In this document: positions 45,401-58,400 of the stretch, in pieces
Layout: every line of letters starts with the position of its first letter
How positions within the stretch are numbered: the first letter of the stretch is position 1
Assembly (NCBI RefSeq): GCF_002078875.1
Contig: NC_034421.1
Coordinates: 7,152,365-7,216,364 of the forward strand
From: Numida meleagris
Lineage: Eukaryota > Chordata > Aves > Galliformes > Numididae
DNA length: 64,000 nt
Direction: 5' to 3'
Translations under genes and position numbers: made by a program
Notes under the pieces: model-generated
The model's input: the letters and a program-made list of their open reading frames with translations, nothing else
Told to the model about the DNA's origin: nothing
The model's database searches: none

Positions 45401-48400
45401 CTCCCAGAATTCAACAGGTAGAAATAACAGCGGAAGATTTAACACTTCCTACTTTGTAGGATGTCTGTCCAAGATCTAAGGTTGCTTTTCCAGCTGTTCT
45501 AGTTTTAACTGATAAATATGAGATGGAGATGATTAGATTGAAAGAAATCCAAAGCAGTTTCTCTTTGTCCAGGATGCACCTCACTCACCATATTGAGGAC
45601 GAAGGGCTACGGCAGAAGCTAATTCGAGAGCTGCAGTTGCTGGTGGAGCACGTCTATGGGGATCAACAATTGGATAAAGAGGTTCTGGAAAAGGAGTATG
45701 TGGAGCAAGTCCTCCTGCTGAGAAAAGTATGAGAAGTGATAAAACGGTGTCACCATTTTGTGGAGGGCTGGAGCATGGGCACCCATGGTTTTGTGGGTGA
45801 AGACTCAGCTGAGTTTTGGGCATTGCTTTGACCTGAGCTCTGCAGCCTGCCAACAGCAAGTGGCTGTAACTGCCAGTTCAGGTGTGCACGCTTACTGCCA
45901 AAATACAATGGTGTGGTTGGCTGGCCTGTAGGACTGGGTGTGCTGAATAACTTTGTGATCTTTGCAGGGTTGTAACCACATTGGGTCTTTGCTGAGCTGG
46001 CAAAGAGCTTCCTTGGGGGGGGGGGGAAAGGGGGGAGGGATGTGTCCCAGCTATGGAAATACTATCAGTATTGCAGGATCAGGTCAGCTATGGCTCTGTC
46101 TAGATGAGGGTTGAAAGCCTCCATGCTATGCTTCGCCTTGTGATCCAGCATGGCATGTGCCCGTGGTGGAAAGGTCTGTACTGAGGGGACTCCTTATAGT
46201 GCCAGGCACTGCTTTTTGCTAACTGGGCAGTGTAAAGCTGCTTGTGTTGCTACTTCTCCATGCTTTGAAAGTAAAGTCAAGGCAAGTGCTTAGCAGAGAT
46301 GGATGAAGCTCTTGATGGTTAAACTAGTGGCACTTGGGTGTGCAGAGCCCTGGTCTCAAGTCAATGGCAGAGTGTAAGCTGTAGAGGGGATAGGAGATAC
46401 TATGGCTCTTCCCTTTGCCAGGAAAGAGGGTGAGCCCAGCAGTTTCCCAGTCTGCCCTTTGGATGCCACCATAGGATCTGGGGAATTCCTTGTGGATAGT
46501 AAAATGCCTTGATAAGGGCAGGCAGAGACCCTGTCTGTCAGCACAGAGGTTTTACTGTGGGTTGCCCATGTGACACCATATGCATCTCGTGAGAGGCAGC
46601 AACTGAGTGTGGTGAGCCACTTCCAGGAACAGAGTGAGTCAGCTGCGTGTGCTGTGCAGGACTGGTACCAAACCCTTCAGGCTGCCTTTGAATCCCTGTG
46701 CACACCAGGCAGTTATGGGTGTGAAAAACAGCAGCCAAAATGTCAGCGTTTCACGTTTCTTCTAAGCAGGCACAAAGTGCAAGGCAGCAGTATGTTGGGA
46801 TCCTCTTCAGCTGTTTGTGAGCCCCAGAGAGAAGGGTCTCCTCCCTCCCCAAACTGTCACCATCACCCCCGGTCTCACCAGCTCTGCTTTCTTTCCCCAG
46901 GGCCACATAAGCCATCTGAAGGACCTGGTGTCGGGCAGCTATTCCTACTTGTGGGTTAGGCCCTCAGTGTCCCGAGAGCAGCTACAGACGATTTCTGCAG
47001 AAGTAGATGAAATAGGAAAACTAGTCCTAGGGTAAGTGTCTCCTTGCAGCTCTGTATGCACCCACCTGGTGCCCCACAGCACTGCTGCTTGGCTGCTGTG
47101 TTCATCTTGGACATGCTCATCGTTTTTATGTATTTTGCTTCACTTGAGAATGTGCTGCAGTTAATAACTGCTGAGAGGTTCTGTATGTACTTGATTGAAA
47201 GGCTGCTTACCAGCAGGAAGGCTCACATTAAGGCTCTTAAACAAGAATTGTCATGTCTATGCTTTGTAAAGCACTGGGCACAGTAAGTTTATGTGCCAAC
47301 TTGATATTAATGAAGGAAGCTAAGGTAGGGCTTTCCTATGCTGCCTGATCTCTTGTACTTTTGTGTGTTGCAGCATCTGACAGAAGGACAAGATGGTTTG
47401 GTCAATGTGTATGCAGACCTATCATGAGACTGCTGGATCTCTGGAATGAATCCAGTCTATGCCGAGCAGAATTAATCATCCCTGGGGCGATTCTCTGCTT
47501 TTCATTTCTTGGCCCCTAGCTAGCAGTCTGCATTTCTTGCTGGTCAGAAGCATCACTGGGATGGCAGACCATCTGCCCAACCTTTGCTAGGTCCTTTCTT
47601 CTGTACCAAGGAGTTCTGTGGGGTTTTGCCACCATGTTTTATTGCTGCCTCATGTGTTCCTCTGCTGCTCCATGCCTTGCAGCTGGGAGGGATGCTATGT
47701 CAATCTCCTTTCCTGTTCAGATTCTATGCGTACTAGGTCAAAGCTTTCAATGAAGAAAACACCTCAGGGAGAAGTTGAGGTGGCAGTAGCTGCAAAACGA
47801 ACTATTATTTTCAGCTGTCTGCAAAGCTGGTTGCCCCCAGTCATTTGTCACAGCTGAGTGGTAACTGAATCCAGGTGATGGCAATTTAAATGTCAGAATC
47901 CTGCCTGTCCTGGGGAGATAATAGTACTGCTGTCTGCAAGTGATGCTTCCAGCAATGGCTCCTGCATCTCTAAAAATTGTATTTATTCAGAAATCTGATT
48001 TACTCATTTCCTGAAGGCTTATGACAAAGCCAGCGGCTGTTTGGACCATTGAGGAGTTGAACAAAGACCTCAGAAACCTCCAGAAGCAAACCAGAGAGAC
48101 CAAGTACAGCAGCATGATGAAGCTCCTCCGTCTGGCTCTCAGTGGGCAGCAGGTAAAAACCAAATCTGGGACTGGGGCCTTCTGGTTCTGTGGGTGGTTT
48201 TTAGCCAGCTGTCTTCCCTGTGCTATTAAGATCCCGGCATTTGGGCTGGACACGTTAGAAGAATTTGTCAGTTGCTGTTAGGAGTGGAAGTACTGATGTA
48301 AAGCAGTTCTGGAAGGAGGAGCTGTTCTGACAGTTCCAGAAAGGTGTTTGTAAGGCATGGATATGCTGGTCGCAAACCTGAAGTTAGAAAAACTTCTGGA

Positions 48401-48834
48401 CCAGCTGTAGAGGGCGTTAGCAACCTTGTAAGCTTTACGCCAGTGAGGATCTCATGCGCTATGCTCTGCATTCATCTGCTGTACAAAGTTCAAACCCAAG
48501 TTTTACAGGAGGCATTCTTCACAGCCTGCGTCTGGCTGAGGCCCTGGGGTCGTTAGTTTTGGTTCAGTTTGACCGTTTTCCTTCAGGAAGAAAAAATTAA
48601 ATCTTGCTTCAAGATTGCTAACAAAACCCCTGCCCTTGGTCTAACAGCAATCTGATAGCTTGTCACTTCATCACTTCCTGCCTGATGATACAGACTTGTA
48701 CTGAAAAGTGTAAGTTTCCGTTTGTAGAATGACTTCTTTTGTGCTTTCAGCATGGACCGAGCGTTGCTGAGATGATGGTGACGTTGGGCCCCAGAGAAGT
48801 GTGTGGAAGGATACGCAAAGCGTTATCCAGCTAA
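42488..48834 (+). CDS. EARS2: EARS2, mitochondrial glutamyl-tRNA synthetase
   Basis: EARS2 is a class I aminoacyl-tRNA synthetase that charges mitochondrial tRNA-Glu. Coding exons: 42488-42563, 42686-42841, 43590-43779, 44023-44495, 45309-45417, 45573-45726, 46901-47031, 48017-48152, 48751-48834. They join to 502 codons plus TAA (human 523). The Rossmann fold starts at [10 protein letters not shown], with the HIGH-equivalent HLGG at residues 29-32. The KMSKS-equivalent KLSKR is at 263-267. The anticodon-binding helical domain occupies exons 5-9. Only 16 residues precede the catalytic core (about 38 in human), a short targeting sequence with few basic residues. There is no in-frame ATG upstream in the promoter. 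The gene is divergent with UBFD1 and tandem with GGA2. Confidence 0.96.
43015..43272 (+). mobile_element. CR1 LINE 3' end in EARS2 intron 2
   Basis: A 5'-truncated CR1 on the plus strand. It carries the conserved 3' block (GAGATTTAGACTGGAT, then GGATGGGGCTCTGAGCACTG) and ends in the hallmark GGTTCTATGATG. It is the best-preserved CR1 3' end in the window. Confidence 0.9.
43485..43526 (+). repeat. Interrupted poly(T) tract in EARS2 intron 2
   Basis: Three runs of T broken by GGG and a single G, upstream of EARS2 exon 3. It is a simple low-complexity repeat. Confidence 0.8.
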
Positions 48835-49269
48835 TGTGAGACCAATGGCACAGCCAGCCAGTCTGGGTGATGTGTGCACCAAATGTCATCATCCCAGAGC
48901 CGGACTCCTTGGTGACAGTGTGATTATCTCTGGTCAGATGCGCTGGGCTTTGGGCCACGCAGGTGTCTGTGTGTCCGTACGCTCAGCACGAGGCAGTCTG
49001 TGTGGGAGAGGAACTGCATGCGGAGAGAGGTCTGTCTTCATGCTGCGACCCTGCGGAAATAGCCAGGTGTTCAGGCCGGGATCCAGAGACTTCTATCAGC
49101 ATTTCAGTGCCCGTGAATGGAAGGCAGTGCCATGCTGGTTGCCCGCCTTGCTCCGGGCAGCACCCTGCAGCTGGAGCAGCAGCCAGCACCGAGAGTGCAG
49201 GGGGGTGAGCAGCTGCTGTGGAGAAAGGACTTGAGCCCACCGTGCTGTGTGCGTGGTTCAGCTGAAATG
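48835..49269. other. EARS2 3' flank, no canonical poly(A) signal
   Basis: I searched from the EARS2 stop to the GGA2 promoter by eye and found neither AATAAA nor ATTAAA. The EARS2 3' end must use a variant hexamer here or extend into GGA2. No other gene is visible. Confidence 0.5.
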
Positions 49270-49472
49270 TGGAGCTTTCCCTATTGGAGAGACGGCCTTT
49301 AACTCTTAAATCGCCCTGGTGACAGCTGTCACCGAAACCACCTTTCTGTGTGCGTCTCTGCTGTCTGTGCGGGGTGGAGGGGGGGCAGCCGGCGCTGCGA
49401 GGAGCGCTTCCTGGGCGGCCCCGGGAGCGGGGGGGGGGGGCGGGGCGGCGGAGCGGGACGCAGCGGGAGCCC
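49270..49472 (+). promoter_or_regulatory. GGA2 promoter and G-rich 5' UTR
   Basis: An inverted CCAAT (ATTGG) lies at 49283-49287, followed by a CpG-rich stretch. An uninterrupted run of 12 G (49429-49440) lies about 30 bp before the ATG and, with the next G runs, could form a G-quadruplex in DNA or mRNA. There is no TATA box. Confidence 0.55.
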
Positions 49473-52400
49473 ATGGCCGGCGCGGAGCGGCTGCAGCGGT
49501 GGCTCAGTGAGTGCGGGCGGGGACGGGGTGCGGGGCAGCGCCGCGGCCGCCGTGTGGCTGAGGGCGGGCGCGGAGTCGCTGGAACGGCGGGGCGGGGGGT
49601 GCCGGCTGCGGGCCGGGCCGCGGCTCCGCGCGACGGGGACGGCGCGATGGCAGGGCTGAGCGCTCCGCTCCCACCTCGGGCTCTTCGAGGGGGGGGCTCA
49701 GCACTGCGTTCATACGCAGATGTCGGTGATGATCGCTTCCTGCCCGTGGCTTGCCTTCCATTTCTGCCGTTCACGAAAAGGCCCCGAGCAGAGCGGCCGG
49801 TGCTGAGCCGCTCCCAGCCCGCGCTCTCACACCGAAACCTTTTCTTTCCTTCCCCCGCGTAAGACGAAGCCACCGACCCGGGTGTCTCCGAGGAGAAGTG
49901 GGAATGCATCCAGCAGTTCTGCGCGCAGCTGAACGCGGACACGGAGGGGTAAGGAGCGCGGCGGCCCGGCCCGGCCCGGAGCCCTTCCCGCAGCGCCGGG
50001 TGCGGGGCCCGAGCGGGGCGGACCGGCTGCGGAGGGCGCTGTGCTCGGGCGATTCGATCGCTGCTCCCCGCGGGGCACAGTTAACAGCGCTGCTTTCTCT
50101 CGGGGTCTCGGGCGCTGTCTGACCCGCTTCTGTCGCTCCCCAGCCCACCGCTGGCAGCACGGCTGCTGGCGCACAAGATACAGTCTCCCCAGGAGGTGGA
50201 AGCTCTCCATGCGCTGACGGTAAGTGCTCTCGGCCACGTGGAGGAGAGGCGGCAATGCCTGCTGTCTGTGGGCAGTAAGGTTGCCTCTTCTTTTTCTCCC
50301 TGATTTTCCCCCCCATTTCTTTTTCCCTTGGACGTCTTCCCCGGATTTAACTTTTGGTTGCACAATGAATGTAGACATCAGGAATAACGGAGGGAGCGAA
50401 TTCTTCAGCTCCTTTCCAAGCTCCTGCCTGTGCTCTTGCCTCAGGGTCAGTGGCTCCAGAAGCTGTTAATAATGGGGAGGACAGAACAGTGGTCTTAAGC
50501 ACGTTGCTTGAGAAGGTTGGGTGAAGAAAAGTTAACTTTTGCTTTGCAACTTCCTTAGCATCTTGTGTGTCTGTGCGCACACAGTGCCAGAAAGTTCTTA
50601 GATGTAACATCGTAGTAACAAAATCTTTCCACATTCCCCAAGCTGTGTGTGTACAGCTCTGTTTTCATACTGGTTCCTTTCCTGCAGGTGCTGGAGACGT
50701 GCGTGAATAACTGTGGTGAGAAATTTCACAATGAAATAGCGAAGTTCCGGTTTCTGAATGAGCTGATTAAAGTGCTGTCCCCGAAGGTGGGTGGCTGTGG
50801 CTGCCCAGTGCACGTCAAGGGGACGTGCTGCATGTTTCACTTCGGATGGGAAATGAGCTTAGAATGAGCGTCATGTAGAAGTAGAGCAGAATTTCTGTTC
50901 TGTGCCTCCGAGCACAAGGAGTAGATGTGAATTTCCCTGTAAAGAAAGTAATAATTGTAACTCCTGCTGCCCTCGCTGCTTCCCCTCGTGGAAGGCAGCC
51001 AAGCTTGGGCTGTACTCGTGGGGCAGGCTCAGCCTGAATCAAGCACAGAGCTGTTCTCACTAAAAGAGTTTTAAAAAAAAAAAAAAAAAAAGCAACTTTT
51101 GATTTCAGATTTAGTTACTGATCAGAGAGGCTTTGAAATGGTTTCGTGCTGATTGTCATGCACTATTGATGACACTGGCACACGTGCAATAGCATTGCTT
51201 TTATTTACAGCCACTGCTGTGTACACTGCTTCATGTACTGCAGGAAGCACAGCTGACAGTGCTGTGCATGTGCTGGGAGTCCATTTGCTACTTTATCTCT
51301 GCATGCAAGCAACTTGGGGCCAGACCCACATGTCACGTATGGCGCAAACATTCAGTTTTGATCTATTTTTTTATTTCACTTCTTTTTCCCCCAGTACTAT
51401 GGAACCTGGTCTTCAGAAAAAGTCAAGTCCAGAGTGACAGAAATAATATTCAGTTGGACAGTTTGGTTTCCTCAGGAAGTTAAAATCCGGGATGCTTATC
51501 AGATGTTGAAGAAACAAGGTTCAGTTCTGTTATTTCAGTTTCCTTCTTAACTCTGAGGTCACGTGGCTTCAGCCCGCACATCTCTGTCCTCCTTGCTTTT
51601 GTGACTCAGCTTTTTCTGTAAGACATGTGTGAGGGAGAAAGGACAAAGGCTGCTTCCAAGGCCGCTGGGGTACTCAGGGATGGCCATAACTGTTTAAAGA
51701 GATTTACCCAATGATGGTTATATTGAGCCATTCCAGCCTTGTGGCCGCTGTTCTCACTGTGCTCACCCCTGGGGTGTGGTGAAAAGGTACAGAGCATGTT
51801 CAGGGGGCTGGGATGCCATTCTGTGATGCTGGGGGTGGGTGTACAGCTGGGTGTAGGACCAGCATGCTGCTGAGCATTATGTTGTGGCAGCTCAGGCACT
51901 GCTGAACCAACACCATTTTCCATTCCAGGGATTGTAAAAGAAGACCCCAAATTGCCAGAAGACAAAATTTTACCTCCCCCTTCTCCAAGACCTCAGAACT
52001 CCATTTTTGACACTGATGAAGAGAAATCCAAGGTAAGCCTTAAGGCTTTCCTCCCTGCTTCCACTCTGATTTTTATTGCTGAGAGCACGTGCAGATGTAT
52101 GCTGTGCTGCTTCAGAGCAATGCTGATGCTTCTGCTGAGCAACAGCTGGAGAATTCTCTGATATTTGATCAGAAAAAAATTGCTTGGTCAAAAGTGAAAC
52201 GTTTTTACAGAAGTAGTCAGTTTCTCTTTGCACTTCTGTGGGAAGGCCCCTCTGGGCCCTGCAGCAGTTCTGCTGCCCTGTGCTGTGTTTCTGCATTGCT
52301 CTGTGCTGCCCTGGGCTCGGCCATCCTCCCCCTTTTTGTCACGCTTCTGGTACCAGCAGTCAGCCCGTGGGCTGTCCCAGAAAATCATCGTTCTCAGCTG

Positions 52401-55400
52401 TCTTCACTGAGCTGCTGACAGTGGGTGTTCCTGAGCAGTGTTCTGCTGGGGGTTGTACCTGTGGGGTGTGCCTGTCGTGCAGTGCCCAGAGAATGCTTCT
52501 GACTGCTGTCCAATGGTTTTCCCTCACAGCTCCTGGCGAGGCTGCTGAAGAGCACCCATGCTGAGGACCTGCAGGCTGCCAACCGACTGATCAAGAGCAT
52601 GATCAAGGAGGTGGGTGTCTGTGGGAGTCATAGCCCCTCGGGGCAGAAGGAGGGGTGGCAGGGGACCTGATGGTTTGGTCTCTGAGTGTGGGCTCTATAT
52701 GTGATGTCCAGAATGTCTGCCACCATCATGGCATTAAAGGGAGTACCACAGGTGGTAACAGGAACCATACCCTGACATCAGACTCAGATGAACTATTTAG
52801 GTTCCCAGGTGGAAAAAAGCTACGTTTCTGAGGAACTGCCTCTCTCCTGTAGGCACCGTGTATGTGTCTAGTCTTCATTTCCCATCTGAAAGGTCAACCT
52901 GCCTCTGTTTAAAAAAAACTCACTGCAATCATTTTGAGTGCCTTTCTGTGTGGCAGAAGCCACCAACTCCCAGCTCTAATTTTGAAGGCTTTTTTATGCC
53001 TATGGTGTCATGCATCTCCTGCACACCAGCGTGTGCTGCCCAGTGCCCTGAGTAGGGCAGGAGGTGTACTGCCTCCTTTCTCGACACCCATGTGTGGCAC
53101 AGCACTGGTACTGGACACTGATACTGGAGCTCTTTATTTTGTGCCATACTTTGTCCGCAGTGACATATTTATAGGAAGCTGCCCCCCACAAAGAGTGATC
53201 CAGAGTGACCCAGACAAGCATGCGCTTTGGCTGTATTAGCCAAATCATCATCTACATTTATTTTATTTTTCAAAGGAACAAGAAAAGTCAGCTAAGGTGT
53301 CCAGAAGAGTGAATACCATCAGCGAAGTTTCTGAGAATGTTAAACGAATGGATGAATTGCTGGAAGATTACAAGAGACAGGAATTACTCAAATCTGACCG
53401 TGAAACACTCCAGGTAGGTGTTCCCTTTTCCTGCATGCAAGGTTCTTTTGGCTGTGGCTGGGGGGGCCTGGGACAACGGGATTCAAATGGCAGCAAGCTG
53501 CACTCCATTTCTGCAAGGGAAAAGCATTACCGCAGCAGGAATAACTTCCAGCGTGCTTGGTGAATGATAGTCCCTGTCATCTGAGTAACAAAGCTGGAAC
53601 AGAACTGTCTCTTGCTGTGCCAGTTCTAGTTTCTGTTCAGATCAGCTGCTCTTCTTGTGGTATCTTACGGGGAAGTGATTTTTCCTCCAGCAGTGGAGTA
53701 ACGCATGGGAATTCCCTTAGCCCAGTCATGGTTAGGTAGGTGTGAGGAGATGTGATAAGAGAAGCTCAAAACTACTGGCTCTGTGACTTGTACTATGTGA
53801 TTCCCTTTTTTAGGATCAGGGTTCACTGGTCTGCTGCAAAACTACTGACTGCTGAATTTTTGTAATTTTTCTACGGAGATTTTCTTGTCACTGTGTGTGA
53901 CTGAGTTTGGAGTTAGCTTCATTTGAGAGGGCTGTGGCTGTAGGAGATGCCAGAGACTGTACTTTCAGATAGAGGAAAAAAAAAAGGCTTCCACTGTGCC
54001 TGCTCGCTTCCAAAATACTGCAAAGAGAGCCATGATAGGCTTTGTGCTTTCTGATGGTATTAGAAATGGATGGTCATAATGCTTACTTCTGATTACTGTG
54101 ATTTATCCATTCACTCCTGGATACTTTTTAATTGGAAAATTTTACACTGGCTTATCTTACACCTGTACACACAGAGAAGATGTGATTGCTGAGGAGGTAC
54201 CAGCAAAACCACTTCGTTCCAGTGTCTGTACTTCCAGGTGACTGCGTTGTAAGAGTGCAGCAGCACGCAGCACTGATAACCCTGGACCAAAGCAGAACAT
54301 GCAGCTTGCTGTTCTAGAGGTAGCACCACTTACAGGCAATCACAGGGACACAGGGAAGTGTTGAGTGTGTCCAGGATCTTCCAAGCAATGACACAAAATG
54401 TTTCTTTCCCCAGAGCCTGTTCCAGCGCTGTGAGAAGCTCAGGCCGCTGCTCTTTCGCCTGGCCAGCGAGACAGTTGACGATGATGAGGCCCTAGGTATG
54501 AGCCAATGCTGTCCTAGGAACTCTTTGCATTTGTGTTCATTTAACTTTATTTCCTAAGTGAGGTATTCCTTTCCTTAGAGAAGGGATGCCTTGGCATTTG
54601 CTACCCAAGCCGTCTGCTTGGAACGATAAACTGTGTCCGTGGGAAGTGGCATAAAACTACTCCTCCCCAAGGAAGCTATTAATTTTCACATGGAGCCCAA
54701 AGTTAAATAATGAATCCAGTTTCTTCCATCAAAGGTGGTTTTCGGCATTTGTTAGCTGATGCTAAGCGCAAGTCTCCTGCTGCTCTCTTCTTTTCCAGCT
54801 GAGCTGCTGCAGGCCAACGACAGGCTCACGCAGGCGCTGGGACGGTACAGGCAGACTGTAGGCAGTCACGAGGGCAGTGGGGAAGGATGTTCAGCCAGCA
54901 GCTCCTCTGATGCACCAGGTAAAGAACAACCCCGCAGCATTCCATGACAGCTCTGCCTCCTGCATTTCATGGGTGAGCAGCGTCTGGAAGGGAACCACTT
55001 CTCGGAGAACACATGTGGACAAAACCCTTTAGCACATGAAAACTATTGCATAGCTATTCATTTTTGCTTACGTGTGGTTGAATGAAAATGTTCCTGGAGT
55101 TCTTCACATGAGTCCTTTAGCGTGTGCCTGTAGCCACACGTGCACTGTTGCTTTCAGGATATCTCTCTTCAACTCTTCCTGCTCTTTCCAAAGCACATCG
55201 GACACCCCCAAGGCGCATGAAGAGCTATACCCTGATCGACTTCTCTGAGCTGGAGGCCATGTCCCAGTCTCCTACAGACCAGTTTTCAGACGTAACCTCT
55301 GCCTCGCGACACAGCAGCACCACCTCTACTTGTCTGCTGGAGGAAGAGCTGAAGTCATTAGGTTTGTTTGTACAACTGAGTGCAGCGTTAGCCTTGTTAC

Positions 55401-58400
55401 TAGGGTTTGTGGTACTTAATAAATATAGAACTTTGACTTTAGTGCTCATCTTAAAAGAAAGTAGGCCCTTTAGCTAGTGGAAGTTTTCAGGAGCGTGGTT
55501 TCTTTAATGGTCTTAAACTGTAGGCAAACTGCTGTTAGACAGCGAGGGAAGAATCTCTGGAAAACAGTTGTTTTCTGTGACTGAACTGTGCCTTTTGGCA
55601 TCTTTCTTAGGTCTCAGCGATTCTCTGGTTTCACAGAAACCACTGCCTGGCTTCAGCTTATCAGAGGTGAGTGATCCTCAGATATGGTAGACCGTAAACA
55701 CAAAGGACAAACATCAGATGGGAGATCAAGAATCCTATCTTTATCCATCAGCCTTGTTTTTTTTTTATTTTATACCCCTCTACTCTGAAGGGAAACCACC
55801 TGCTGTGCAATGAATGTATGACATGCAGTATGCAACCAGATTACTCAAATTACTCAAATTTATTTCTACTTTAATTAATCTTATGTGTATTTTTAAAAAG
55901 TTCTTTTCAGTGGAACAGGTTTGATATTTTTTTTTCCTTTTTTTTTCCCTTTTGATCTATAGCATGAACCAGAAGTGCCTATTTTCCAGGCTGCTGTACA
56001 CAATGGATGTAATGAAAATGTAAGTGCTGTTGAACCACTGGAAGTGGAGGAAAGCTGGGAAGACAGCTGCTCAGAGAAGAATGAATTTCAGGGCCTCAAT
56101 CAGCTCTCTCCACCTCCCACGGCCAAGACATTATCCTTGTAAGCAAGCTCTACACAGTACAGTCTGACTTTGGAGAGGAGAAATACTGTTTATACAGCAA
56201 TGAGGTTTGGAAAAACCTTTTAGCTACAACTGGTAATGATGGCAAGCTATCCATCCATGCACTGGCTCTTAAAGCAGCAGCTGTGCACCTATTAATTCTA
56301 ATTCTGGATAATTGCACACCTGGACCTTCACAGGGTCAGAAACTTGGTGGAACAAATCTCCTGGCTTAGCAACAAGGTGTTATTGAGCTAAAGGAACAAA
56401 AACATCAAAGTCAGGTCTTTTTTCTCCACCTTTTTCCAGGCTTTGACAAGATAGTTTCCTGGCATTCATTAGAAGCCTAACACATTTATCATCCACAGAT
56501 CTTCAGAGCAGGTGACCATTATGATAAGCTTATCCCATCTGCCAGAATATAAGGCAAGAAATGTTTCTGGAGATTCCTAGCCTTTTGCATTAACTATGAG
56601 ATCGAACTTAGTTTAATCTCACTGAGAGAGCTACAGAGAACCTGCATAACAAAGTTTCATGACGGTAACAGATGAAACTCTGCCTTAGTTAATGCTGAAA
56701 TTTTCAAATTTCCTAGGAACTCAGAGTAAGCTTGTACTTTGTACCTAAAAGGGATGAGGGATTGGGAACACAAACAAGGACACAGCGGAGGAAGGTATAT
56801 ACCATGTACTCTCCCCAGTTAATATAAGCTTTCTACATGCTTTTCTTTCCAGGGATTTATCACCAATGAAATTGCCCTTACCAGATCTTCCAAATAGCTC
56901 AATGGCAGATCCTTCATTCTCCAGCCTAGGCTACGAGCTGAAGCCTGCTGCCTCTTTGCATCCAGCTTCCAAAGATGCTTCTCTAGCAAACCTTTTTGTC
57001 CCTTTAATTTCAATTACACCGAGTAAGTGCATTGATTTCTGTGCCCCAGCTCTGCTTAATAGAGCTCTTCTGTGATTTTTACAGGGGAGTAAGCAAACCA
57101 AAGTAGCTTCATGCTGTGAGGGTCAGCTGGAGAAAAATGGCTATTCTATGAAGGATTTAATGTATCTGAGAATTTGAGCAGGACGTTTCCATGGTATCAT
57201 GCTCAGTAGTCAGGAGTTTCATCCCCTGGCTAATCTTTTTAGTGTGCTTCTAAACTCTTTGACCTTGGCATCTTTTGTGAAACTTCAAGCAGTACTTCTC
57301 CAGAGGCTTAAGAGATACTTACGGGTGCTAAGGCAGAACTGTCTTCTGACTTCAGTCTCTCAAGAAAAGGATTTAGCAGATTTTGGAAAGGCTGGATGGT
57401 GATGGCCAGCTGAGGATTTACTGCTGGTAATAAGAGGCTGAGTCCTGTAAGTTAATGAAGTGTTAATATTTTTGCTTTTCCCATTGTATCTCTTGGACTT
57501 GTAGCTCATCTCTTTAACTGACTGTTAAAATTTCAGCTGTTAGTCTCCTCATATCTCATTTAGATATGTAGATTCCTCTCTGTAACTTGGAGGTGAAATG
57601 TAAATCATGGGCCAGCACTGTCCACTGCTTGGCCTATGAGTTTGCTAGAGCAAGTAAAAGTTTGTATGAGTTTTTCCTTTTTGCTGTTCTTATCCTGTCT
57701 TCGCTGTTCTGCCCTCAGAAGAGAGGGGAAATCCATACTTTGTTTCTTATTTTTCTTTTGTCTCCGGCAGGTAGTATCTGTCCACTTACAGTGTATGACA
57801 GGGATGGTTTCAAAGCTATGCTCCACTTCTCCAGAGACCCAGCTCCTGGCCGACCAGATGTGCTGGTGATGGTTCTCTCCATGCTGAGCACCTCAGCTCA
57901 GCCAATTAAGGACATTGTGTTTCAGGCTGCAGTCCCAAAGGTAAGAAGCCTACGATTAAAATAATGGAGTGGGACTACTCAGAAGTGGCGTGAGAAGAAG
58001 GTTTGCCATTTCATTGCTTAGAATTTTTCTTTGTGTATTGGAAATTGCGTGGCTCATTTTCCCAAACTGTAAGCCAGTTGTACAGTGGTGCCTGTGGCTC
58101 AGGTGCCTCTTTCACAGAGTAGATCCCTGGCCCTGAGAGAAAGCAGCAGGGCTCCAGACTCACTGCTTTAACCTCCTGGTAAAGCACTCATCGTACCTGT
58201 GTATGTGCAGCATAGAATTGTCTGTTTAGGAACGTCCGCCTTTAGATGGAGGCTGACTTCTCTACCAAACTGCGGAGCTGGTTAGTACTCCCAGCTCTTT
58301 TTCAGCGTGGACCAGAAGACTTCCTTTTGCTTTCTCTTTCAGACCATGAAAATAAAACTGCAACCAGCATCCGGTTCTGAGCTCCCAGCCTTCAGCCCGC

